From the NCBI GenBank assembly GCA_964586145.1, contig CAZPHH010000005.1:1-64000 (forward strand): DNA of 64,000 nt. Reading direction: 5' to 3'. Positions within the stretch are counted from its first letter, which is position 1, and every line of letters begins with the position of its first letter. This stretch comes from JAFGJQ01 sp964586145. Lineage in GTDB: Bacteria > Planctomycetota > Phycisphaerae > UBA1845. Below are positions 44,662 through 52,312 of this stretch, piece by piece. The position numbers and the translations under genes are program-made. Below the pieces are notes generated by a model. It saw only the letters and a program-made list of their open reading frames with translations, did not search any database and was not told the DNA's origin.

Positions 44662-45279
44662 TCAGCCCTTGTAGAGTCTGTGCCGGTCCATGTACGCCGC
44701 GACGGACGCCGGAACGAGATACGACACCGACCGACCGGCGCGGACCCGGGCCCGAATGTCCGTCGACGAAATGTCGATCCGCGGCGTGGGCAGTACGTGC
44801 GCTTCGATCCGGGCCAGCCGATCCGGCCCGACCGCCGCCTCCAGCGCCGACAGGTCCGGCCGCTCCCAGCCCGGGCGCACCGCGGTCAGAAGGTCACAGG
44901 CGTCCGCCAGATCGGCGACCTGGTACCACGTGTGGAGCTCGGCCAGCGAGTCGGCGCCAATGATCCAGGCCAGCCGGACGCCCGGGCCCATCTGTTGCTG
45001 GAAGTGAGCCACGGTTTGGACCGTGTACGTCGGCCCCGTACGCGTCAGGTCGTGGTCGCTCCTATCGAAGAGCGGCTCACCCTGGATCGCGAGCCGGACC
45101 ATCTCGGCCCGGTGGTGCGGCGCGGTGAGGGCCTCGGCCTGCTTGTGCGGCGGCGTGGCGGAGGGCAGCAGAATGACCCGGTGCAGCCCGACCTGCTCCG
45201 CCACGGCGCGGGCGATGATGAGGTGCCCGTGGTGGATCGGATCGAAGCTGCCTCCGAACAGTCCGACGGAGTCCGTCAT
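44662..45279 (-). CDS. nadD: Nicotinate-nucleotide adenylyltransferase NadD
   Basis: 205 residues from the ATG at 45279 (a TTG 15 nt upstream is also in frame). The nucleotidyltransferase motif GLFGGSFDPIHHGHL is complete, PSATPPHK follows, and ISSTDIRARVRAGRSVSYLVP near the C-terminus carries the second ATP motif (the last part described only). It adds AMP to nicotinate mononucleotide, the step after NadC in NAD synthesis. The 283-nt space to the activase gene downstream holds nothing recognisable. Confidence 0.95.
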   Translation of the reverse strand: MTDSVGLFGGSFDPIHHGHLIIARAVAEQVGLHRVILLPSATPPHKQAEALTAPHHRAEMVRLAIQGEPLFDRSDHDLTRTGPTYTVQTVAHFQQQMGPGVRLAWIIGADSLAELHTWYQVADLADACDLLTAVRPGWERPDLSALEAAVGPDRLARIEAHVLPTPRIDISSTDIRARVRAGRSVSYLVPASVAAYMDRHRLYKG

Positions 45280-45349
45280 TCTGAAGCCGCCCAAACGGTT
45301 CGCGCCCCACGCGTATTCTCACGACCACACGAACGCACTGCCTTGCTCC

Positions 45350-45392
45350 TACAGCCCACAGCCTACAGCCTGTAGCCTACAGCCCCACAGCC
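45350..45392. repeat. Degenerate TACAGCC tandem repeat
   Basis: About six consecutive 7-8-nt units of the types TACAGCC, CACAGCC and TGTAGCC, between the nadD start and the DUF2961 stop. The stretch also contains short inverted repeats. Confidence 0.65.
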
Positions 45393-45397
45393 CCTCC

Positions 45398-46627
45398 TCA
45401 CGATCGTCGCTTCTTCTTCGCCGATGCAGGCTTCTTCGATCGACTCGGCTTCCCGGACGCCGCAGACGACGCCTGCGCCCTGCGGATCCTCTCCGCATCA
45501 AACTCGGGTTCGGTCGGACGGGGCAGCCGAGCCTCCATGGGAGGAATCGGCGTACCGCCGCGCGTGGGGTGTCGAAGGTAGTAGTACGCGGTCGAGCTGC
45601 AGTCGTTGGTCAGCTTGTTGGCATGGCCGTGCTCGATGCCGGCCACGACGCTCTTGCGGAACCGGATCGGGTCCTCGATGTAGTACCGGTAGACCGTCTG
45701 CTTGCCCTTCCAGGGCCACTCCTTCGTGCCGTTGTACAGGATCACGCCGTGATACGGTGCGTTGTACTCCTGCTGCGGACAGAAGGCGCAGTTGAACCAG
45801 TCCTCCGTGCCCGTGCCGTGCAGCGACGGCGGCCACGACTCGCCGTCGATGAAGACCATGTCGTCCCCTTCGCCGTACCAGTCGTTGATCTGGCGGGCGA
45901 ACACGTCCACGTCCAGGTGGGCGCCGCACCAGATGCCGTCGCCCTCGGCCTCCAGAAACACGTAGTTGTCCTTGCCCGTCCTGTTGAGCGAACGCGGGTC
46001 CTTGCCGTGCCAGAAGAGGTCCATGTTGCCGTCCGGGCCGCCTTTGATCCGGCCATACTCCTCACCCCAGCCCTGCGTCGGGTTCTCGCGCCGCCACTGG
46101 ACGTGGAAGTACGCGATGTCGTCCTGCCGGGCCGGATACAGCTCGTAATCAATGTAGAAGTAGACGCCGATCGGCTTCTCCGACTCGTTGACCACCTCGA
46201 TGCGGGCCTTCTTGTTGAAGGGCATCGGCCACCACGAGTTCCAGGCCCGGCCCTCCTGCGGGCTCATCTGCAGCGGCGCGGAAACGAAGTTGCGGTACAG
46301 GGCGTGGCCCAGACCGAAGAAATCGCCCACCGGGCATTCCACGCTCGGCTCGCGGCTGCCCTCCCAGAACATTCGGAGGACCACCTTGCGCGGCATGAAC
46401 GTCGGCTCACCTTCCGGACCGCCGATGGTCATCCAGATGTGCTTGATGCAGCCGGGCCCGTCCAGTGTGGCCAGGTCCCGAGCCGCTCCGGCCTGGATGT
46501 CGTACCAGTCGTGGTTGCCGCCGGTGGTGTCGAAGCTGCTCGCCCGCTTGCTTCGATAGTCCCGCAGGCGGGGCAATCCACTCAACACGCCCGCCCCGAA
46601 CCCTGCACACACGCGTCCTGACCCCAT
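45398..46627 (-). CDS. DUF2961 protein (GH172-type)
   Basis: 409 residues from the ATG at 46627 (GGAG seven bases upstream). Conserved DUF2961 features are GGNHDWYDI, GPGCIKHIWMT, DFFGLGHALYRNFVSAP, GPDGNMDLFWHG, DDMVFIDGESWPPSLHGTG and a His/Tyr-rich C-terminal third. Characterised relatives (GH172) act on difructose dianhydride, alpha-fructofuranosides or D-arabinofuranosides; other clades are uncharacterised. No clear signal peptide is present. The last 30 residues are Lys/Ser/Ala-rich and basic. It is divergent from the M3 peptidase gene (227-nt spacer). Confidence 0.85.
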   Translation of the reverse strand: MGSGRVCAGFGAGVLSGLPRLRDYRSKRASSFDTTGGNHDWYDIQAGAARDLATLDGPGCIKHIWMTIGGPEGEPTFMPRKVVLRMFWEGSREPSVECPVGDFFGLGHALYRNFVSAPLQMSPQEGRAWNSWWPMPFNKKARIEVVNESEKPIGVYFYIDYELYPARQDDIAYFHVQWRRENPTQGWGEEYGRIKGGPDGNMDLFWHGKDPRSLNRTGKDNYVFLEAEGDGIWCGAHLDVDVFARQINDWYGEGDDMVFIDGESWPPSLHGTGTEDWFNCAFCPQQEYNAPYHGVILYNGTKEWPWKGKQTVYRYYIEDPIRFRKSVVAGIEHGHANKLTNDCSSTAYYYLRHPTRGGTPIPPMEARLPRPTEPEFDAERIRRAQASSAASGKPSRSKKPASAKKKRRS

Positions 46628-46854
46628 TGATGGTCTCCACCTTGTCAGAATGTGTCGGCCCGGTGTCCGGTCGTCCGTACGATCGGCTGCGGCCGGGCGA
46701 GTATCGTACTCGGTGCGGCGGCGGCTGTACAACGATACGGGGTTGCCCGCGGACAGCCCGGTCGATACGCTGGACGATCTTTCGGCAGTCCGGCGGCTGA
46801 ACGGCGGGACGGCCACCGGGGCCGGCATCCGGTATCCCGTCACGAGGACAGGCC

Positions 46855-48753
46855 ATGCAATCGCAGGTTCGAGGCAGTTGGAGGCGGATGATGGTGTTCG
46901 GGATCATGCTGGCGTTGACCGGGGACGCGTCGGGAGAGGAGGCCAAACCGGTCCCCGAGCGCAGCGAGATCGAGAAGCAGTATCTCTGGGCGACGGAGAC
47001 GATCTTCCCGGACAAGGCGGCGTGGGAGGCCGAGTACGCCGAGGTCGAGAAGCGGATGCAGAAGGTTACGGAATTCAAGGGGACGCTGGCCCGGAACCCG
47101 GAATCGCTGCTGGCCGCCCTGACATTCCGGGATGAGATCGAACCGCGGATCGCGCGCGTGTACGTCTATTCGTCGCTCCTCTCAGACCAGGACACCCGGG
47201 TGGGCGAAACGCAGGCCATGAAGTCCCGGTCCCGCACCATGTACGTCGGATACTCCCAGCTCATGTCCTGGTTCATGCCGGAACTGACGGCGATGGAACA
47301 CGATACGATCAAGGGCTGGATAAAGGAGAACAAGGACCTGGCCTTGTACGCCCAGTACTTTGACGACGTCTTCCGGCAGAAGAAGTACGTGCTGCCCGCC
47401 CGCGAGGAGGAACTGATGGCGATGGCCGGCGAGGTCCGGGCCGCGCCGGGCAACGCCTACAATTTCCTCAGCAACGCGGACATCAAGTTCCCCACGATCC
47501 AGGACGAGGAAGGCCGGAACGTGGAGCTGGACGATTCCGCCTTCTATCTGCACATGCGCTCCACGGACCGGCGGGTCCGACGGGACGCCTACACGGCCAT
47601 CGTGGGCGAGTACGCCAAGTATCGCAACACGGCCGCCGCCCTTCTCAACGGCGCGGTGCAGAGCCACGTCTTCAACATGAAGGCCCGCAAGTATCCAAGC
47701 TGCCTGGCCGCCGCGCTGGACGGGGGCAACATCCCCGTTGACGTGTACAACAACCTTGTGAAGACGGTTGACGAGAACCTGCCCCTGCTGCACCGCTACC
47801 AGTCCATTCGCCGCAAGGCGTTGAAGCTGGAGGACGGCGTGCATGCGTACGACCTGTTCGCCCCGCTGATCATCGGGCAGAAGTACGAGGTGGAGTACGA
47901 GGGCGCTGTGGCGCGGATCACTGAGGCCCTCCAGCCGCTCGGCCCCGAGTACATCCGCGCGATGACCCGGGGCTTCGAGTCCCGATGGGTCGACGTGTTC
48001 CCGACCCGCGGCAAGCGCAGCGGGGCGTACTCCAGCGGGACGTTCCTCACGCAGCCGTACATTCTGCTGAACTTCCACAGAAGCTACGAGGACATGTCCA
48101 CACTGGCCCACGAGATGGGCCACTCCATGCACTCGTACTTCTCTCGCGGGACGCAGCCGTACGTGTATGCGGACTACGACATCTTCTGCGCCGAGGTCGC
48201 CAGCACGTGCAACGAGATTCTGCTGCAGAACTACATCCTGGAGCGCACGACGGACCCGAAGGTCAAGCTGTACCTGATCGTGGAGTTCCTGGAGGGCATG
48301 CGGGGCACGATCTTCCGCCAGACCATGTTCAGCGAGTTCGAGCAGCGGATTCACGAAATGGCCGAGGCGGGCGAGCCGCTCACCGCCGACAGCATGAGCG
48401 CCGAGTACGGGAAGATCATGAAGAAGTACTACGGCCCGGACTACACGCACGACGACCTGGTGGACACCTACTGGATCCGCATCCCCCACTTCTACTACAA
48501 CTTCTACGTGTACAAGTACGCCACCAGCTACTGCGCCGCTTCCAACATCGCCGCCCGCATCACGAAAGGCGAGCCGGGAGCCGTGGAGGCGTATCTGGAG
48601 TTCCTCAAGGGCGGGTCCAGCAAGTACCCCGTCGAACTGCTCCGGGGGGCCGGCGTGGACATGATGACGCCCGACTACATCCGAGACGCCATGAAACTCT
48701 TTGAGAGCCTGCTCGATCAGACGGAGGCGCTGCTCAAGGAGATCGAAGCCTAG
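46855..48753 (+). CDS. pepF: Exported M3 peptidase, oligoendopeptidase F type
   Basis: 632 residues. The N-terminus (RRMMVFGIMLALTGDASGEE) looks like a signal peptide, unusual for PepF, which is normally cytoplasmic. The zinc site LAHEMGHSMHSYFSRG carries HExxH, with the third ligand Glu in AEVASTCNEILLQ. N-terminal helical PepF sequence (FRDEIEPRIARVYVYSSLL) and the C-terminal YATSYCAASNIA are typical. It degrades oligopeptides, probably in the periplasm if the signal is real. It ends with a terminator. Confidence 0.92.
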   Translation: MQSQVRGSWRRMMVFGIMLALTGDASGEEAKPVPERSEIEKQYLWATETIFPDKAAWEAEYAEVEKRMQKVTEFKGTLARNPESLLAALTFRDEIEPRIARVYVYSSLLSDQDTRVGETQAMKSRSRTMYVGYSQLMSWFMPELTAMEHDTIKGWIKENKDLALYAQYFDDVFRQKKYVLPAREEELMAMAGEVRAAPGNAYNFLSNADIKFPTIQDEEGRNVELDDSAFYLHMRSTDRRVRRDAYTAIVGEYAKYRNTAAALLNGAVQSHVFNMKARKYPSCLAAALDGGNIPVDVYNNLVKTVDENLPLLHRYQSIRRKALKLEDGVHAYDLFAPLIIGQKYEVEYEGAVARITEALQPLGPEYIRAMTRGFESRWVDVFPTRGKRSGAYSSGTFLTQPYILLNFHRSYEDMSTLAHEMGHSMHSYFSRGTQPYVYADYDIFCAEVASTCNEILLQNYILERTTDPKVKLYLIVEFLEGMRGTIFRQTMFSEFEQRIHEMAEAGEPLTADSMSAEYGKIMKKYYGPDYTHDDLVDTYWIRIPHFYYNFYVYKYATSYCAASNIAARITKGEPGAVEAYLEFLKGGSSKYPVELLRGAGVDMMTPDYIRDAMKLFESLLDQTEALLKEIEA

Positions 48754-48782
48754 CGCCCCCGCGAATCGCGACCGCGAAACAG

Positions 48783-48818
48783 ACCCGCTCGCCCCCGTGG
48801 CGGGCGGGTTCCCTTTTT
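48783..48818 (+). terminator. Rho-independent terminator after pepF
   Basis: ACCCGC pairs with GCGGGT, with an inner GCC/GGC pair set, followed by TTCCCTTTTT. It lies 30 nt after the stop. Confidence 0.65.
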
Positions 48819-48881
48819 ACGGGTGCCGGATCCTGCGCAGACGAAAGGCATAGCGCGGGCTGCGCCCGCAACCCAAGGGAT

Positions 48882-48905
48882 GAAGGGACGAAGGGACGAA
48901 GGGAC
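48882..48905. repeat. Three tandem GAAGGGAC units
   Basis: Exactly three copies of the 8-bp GAAGGGAC, with a degenerate copy before them. They lie in a 250-nt stretch (48819-49069) in which no gene is seen. A GCGGGC-TGC-GCCCGC hairpin (48855-48869) precedes them. Confidence 0.7.
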
Positions 48906-49069
48906 GGAGTGAGGATGGGAGGCTGCGGGGTCTGGGTCGTGGGAAGGGGTGAGGGGGTCTGTAGTGTTCGCTGCTGAGTGTGCGAGAAGCGAACGGGGGG
49001 GTGCGGAGAAACGCAGAAACAGAAGCAGCGCGCGGCGAGAAGAAATCGCACGTTTGTAGTACGGAGCGA

Positions 49070-49270
49070 TCAGGCGGCGTCGGTTTCCTGCTGCTCCTGT
49101 CGCAGCAACCATTCCAGTTCGCGCTCGAGCATCTGCGGGTCACGGCAGACGTGGAACGCCCAGCGACCGTGTTCCCGCGCGTTGTTCACGGCCTGAACCC
49201 AGCGCCGGGCGGCCTCGTGCTTTGCAGTCGTCTGGCCGGCCGTGCTCGGGGCGGGGACCGCGCGTGCGAC
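49070..49270 (-). pseudogene. Remnant of a type III restriction helicase C-terminus
   Basis: An open frame with no usable start codon ends in TGA at 49070. Its last 50 residues contain RRWVQAVNN, then GRWAFHVCRDPQMLERELEW. From memory this matches the extreme C-terminus of large DEAD/DEAH-type (type III restriction R-like) proteins, where WxxAVN, GRW and a P-x-x-L helix recur. The rest of such a protein, about 900 residues, is absent, because putA begins immediately upstream. I therefore read it as a gene fragment left by deletion or transfer. Confidence 0.55.
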
Positions 49271-49280
49271 GTCGGTACGC

Positions 49281-52200
49281 TTAGTGTACCGGCTGCTGCC
49301 TGGCCTCTTCGGCGGAGGTCAGGCCGTGGCGCAGGGTGTTTTCGGTGATCGTGCGCTGGTGTACGAATTGGAGCAGGTAATCCGGGCTGCCGGCCTTGGT
49401 GCCCATGCCGCTGAGCTTGTAGCCGCCGAAGGGCTGCACGTTCACGCGGGAGCCCGTGATCTTGCGGTTGATGTACAGATTGCCCACGTGGAACTCTCGC
49501 CGGGCCCGGTCCAGGTTCTTCGGCGAGCGCGAGTACACTCCGCCGGTCAGGGCGTACTTGCTGTCGTTGGCGATGCTTAGCGCATCATCGAAATCTTTCG
49601 CCTTCAGCACGGCCAGCACCGGTCCGAAAATCTCCTCCTGGGCCACCGAGGCGTCCGACCCCACGTCGCAGATGACCGTCGGCCCCACGTAATAGCCGCC
49701 GCCGGCCGACAGCTCGCGCACGTCGATCTCCACCAGCACCCGGCCTTCCTTCTTCGCCTGCCGAACGGCCGCCAGGATGCCGTCCCGCGCCGTCCGGCCG
49801 ATGACCGGCCCGACCAGCGTGCCCGGCTCCTCTGCCGGCCCCACCGCCACGCTCTGCACCGCCTCGGCCAGCTTGCGGCAGAACTCGTCGTAGACCGGGG
49901 CCAGCACGATCACGCGCGAGCAGGCCGTACACTTCTGCCCGGCGTAGGCAAAGGCCGACTCGATGATGCCGCCCATCGCGCCGTCTAAGTCCGCATCATG
50001 ATCGACGATGATCGCGTTCTTCGCGCTCATGTCGGCGATGACTTTCTTGATGTGCCGCTGGCCGGGGGATTCGTTGCCCGCCTGCCGGATGATCTCCAGC
50101 CCGTGGGCGACCGACCCGGTAAAGCTCACCACATGCACATCCAGGTGATCGACGAGGTGCCGGCCCACCGCCTCGCCGCGTCCGGGCAAAAAGTTCAGCA
50201 CGCCGGCCGGCAGACCGGCCTGCCGGAAGATGTCGAACACCTTGGCCGCGACCACCGCCGCCTTGCTGGACGGCTTCATGATCACGCAGTTGCCGGCGGC
50301 CAGGGCCGCCGCGGTCTGGTTCAGCAGCATGGCCAGCGGGAAGCTCCAGGGCGCCAGCACGGCGCAGACGCCGCGCGGCTCGTAGGTCAGCACGTTGCTC
50401 TCACCGGGAATGCTGCGGACGCGCGGGTGTTCATCGAGCCAGACCGTGTACTCGGAATAGAAGCGGATGTAGTCCACCGCCTCGCGCAGGTCGGCTTCCG
50501 CCTCTCGCCAGGGCTTGCCGGTCTCCAGGATGACGTAGGCCGACAGCTCGAGCCGCTTGTCCAGCATCAGGTCGGCGGCTCGATTCAGGAATCGGGCGCG
50601 TTCGCGGGCCGGCAGCAGCCGCCAGGAATCCCACGCCTGTTCCGCCGCGGCCACGGCCTGGTCGGCGTGGGCGGGCGTGGCCGACGCCACGCACCCGATG
50701 ATCTCCGTCGGGGCCGCCGGGTTCAGCGACTCGATCCACTCCGTGGTGGATACCGGCTCGTTGGCGATGACCAGCGGATGACTTTGGCCCAGTTGGCCCC
50801 GGACGTAGGCGATGGCGTCCCGCATCTTCTTGCGGTTCTCATCCGTGTTGAAACTGAACGGGGGCACATTCTCAAACATCAACATCGGCCACTCCTCATC
50901 GGGATCCTGGAAGTCCCATCGGGGAAGCGGGGCACTCGGCGGACAGGCCACCGTCGGATCGAGCAGCAGCTCCTCGTACCGGCTGCGGTCGGCGAACCCC
51001 TGCTTGAGAAACGAGTCGTTCGCCGTGTTTTCCAGCAGTCGGCGGATCAGGTAGGCCATGCCGGGCATCAGGTCGCCGTACGGGCAATACACGCGCAGGC
51101 ACTGTCCCATGTCCACCATGGACTTCTTGAGCGGATTGCCCATGCCGAAGAGCATCTGCACTTCGTAGTCCGCCGGCGTGAGGTCCAGCTCTTTCGCGGA
51201 AGCGATCAGCGACGCCAGGGACCGGACGTTGTGACTGGCGAAGGCCGGGCGCAGCAGGCGAGTGTTTTCCAGCATCCGCCGGGCCATGCGCTCGTACGTG
51301 GCGTCGGACTCCCACTTGCGGGTCCAGACCGGCGGGGGCTGGTTGTACTGCCCGGCCAGCACGGTCTCGGAATCCCAGTACGCGCCTTTCACCAGCCGCA
51401 CGGCGACGGGCGTGCCGCGTCGCTCGATCCAGCCCAGCAGGCGGGTCAAATCCTGCTCGCCGTCCTGGAGATACGCCTGAAGGACGATGCCGATCTGGTC
51501 CCAGTCGCGGAACTCCGGCTCCATCATGAGCGTCTCGAACAGGTCGAGCGTCAGGTTGCGGTGCTTGTACGACTCCATGTCGATGTTCATGAACACGCCG
51601 CGCTCGCGGGCCAGCCGGAAGATCGGGCGCAGCCGTGCGAACACCCGCTTGCGGCAGCCGACCGGATCGATCGCGTCGAAGTGCGGATCGAGCGAGGTCA
51701 GCTTGATCGAGATGTTCACCTTGGGCATGGGCCCGGTTCGGCAGCGGTCAATGACGGGATGCTCGCGCCACGCCCGTGACGCGATGGAGAGCTTGTCGAT
51801 CAGCTCCACGTACGTGGCGGCGTACCGATCCGCCTGGGCGTCGCTGCGGGTCGCCTCGCCCAGCACGTCCATGGTGAACGCCATGTGCCCGGCCCGGAGG
51901 CGTTCCGCGTTGGCGATGGCCTCGTCCGCGTTGGTGCCCGTCACGTACCGCCGGGCCATCAGCGAGGCCCCAAACCGCGAGCACGCGCCCACGGTCCGCC
52001 CCCAGACAGACTCGGGATTCCGGTAGGCCAATCCCAGCCGCCCCGGCAACGGCACGCTGTCCCACACCGGGTCAAGGTACTCCCGAAGGTGCCGGGCGAT
52101 GTCCGCGTTGTCGATGAGCGAGGGCAGCACGTCCACGAACCGGAACGTCTGCACCTTCAGCGCCTCGTGCGCCATCATGAACTGGTTGAGCCGCTCCTGC

Positions 52201-52304
52201 CACCAGTCGACCTGCCAGATCCAGGGCATAGCCGACCGGGCCCGGTTGAAGATTTCGTACCCGACTTCGCGACAGCGCGTCTCATGCGCCTGGGAGAACT
52301 GCAT
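49281..52304 (-). CDS. putA: Bifunctional proline dehydrogenase / P5C dehydrogenase
   Basis: About 1,007 residues from the ATG at 52304; a TTG at 52316 overlaps the addA stop and is an alternative. The N-terminal half is the FAD-dependent proline dehydrogenase barrel (NISIKLTSLDPHFD, VFMNIDMESYKHRNL, VRLVKGAYWDSE, RRLLENTANDSFL). The C-terminal half is an NAD-dependent aldehyde dehydrogenase (LAPWSFPLAMLLNQ, FTGSVAHGLEI, GQKCTACSRV with the catalytic Cys). The segment normally EMGGKN is DMSAKN here. Together they oxidise proline to glutamate. There is no N-terminal DNA-binding domain. It is the last gene of the addB-addA-putA run. Confidence 0.94.
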   Translation of the reverse strand: MQFSQAHETRCREVGYEIFNRARSAMPWIWQVDWWQERLNQFMMAHEALKVQTFRFVDVLPSLIDNADIARHLREYLDPVWDSVPLPGRLGLAYRNPESVWGRTVGACSRFGASLMARRYVTGTNADEAIANAERLRAGHMAFTMDVLGEATRSDAQADRYAATYVELIDKLSIASRAWREHPVIDRCRTGPMPKVNISIKLTSLDPHFDAIDPVGCRKRVFARLRPIFRLARERGVFMNIDMESYKHRNLTLDLFETLMMEPEFRDWDQIGIVLQAYLQDGEQDLTRLLGWIERRGTPVAVRLVKGAYWDSETVLAGQYNQPPPVWTRKWESDATYERMARRMLENTRLLRPAFASHNVRSLASLIASAKELDLTPADYEVQMLFGMGNPLKKSMVDMGQCLRVYCPYGDLMPGMAYLIRRLLENTANDSFLKQGFADRSRYEELLLDPTVACPPSAPLPRWDFQDPDEEWPMLMFENVPPFSFNTDENRKKMRDAIAYVRGQLGQSHPLVIANEPVSTTEWIESLNPAAPTEIIGCVASATPAHADQAVAAAEQAWDSWRLLPARERARFLNRAADLMLDKRLELSAYVILETGKPWREAEADLREAVDYIRFYSEYTVWLDEHPRVRSIPGESNVLTYEPRGVCAVLAPWSFPLAMLLNQTAAALAAGNCVIMKPSSKAAVVAAKVFDIFRQAGLPAGVLNFLPGRGEAVGRHLVDHLDVHVVSFTGSVAHGLEIIRQAGNESPGQRHIKKVIADMSAKNAIIVDHDADLDGAMGGIIESAFAYAGQKCTACSRVIVLAPVYDEFCRKLAEAVQSVAVGPAEEPGTLVGPVIGRTARDGILAAVRQAKKEGRVLVEIDVRELSAGGGYYVGPTVICDVGSDASVAQEEIFGPVLAVLKAKDFDDALSIANDSKYALTGGVYSRSPKNLDRARREFHVGNLYINRKITGSRVNVQPFGGYKLSGMGTKAGSPDYLLQFVHQRTITENTLRHGLTSAEEARQQPVH

Positions 52305-52312
52305 GGGGGTCT

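Noticed and set aside
40080..44963. 1,627-codon open frame on the plus strand opposite the activase gene
   Set aside because: It is the complement of a GC-rich gene whose own strand has full family motifs; the antisense protein is Arg/His/Leu-rich with no domain.
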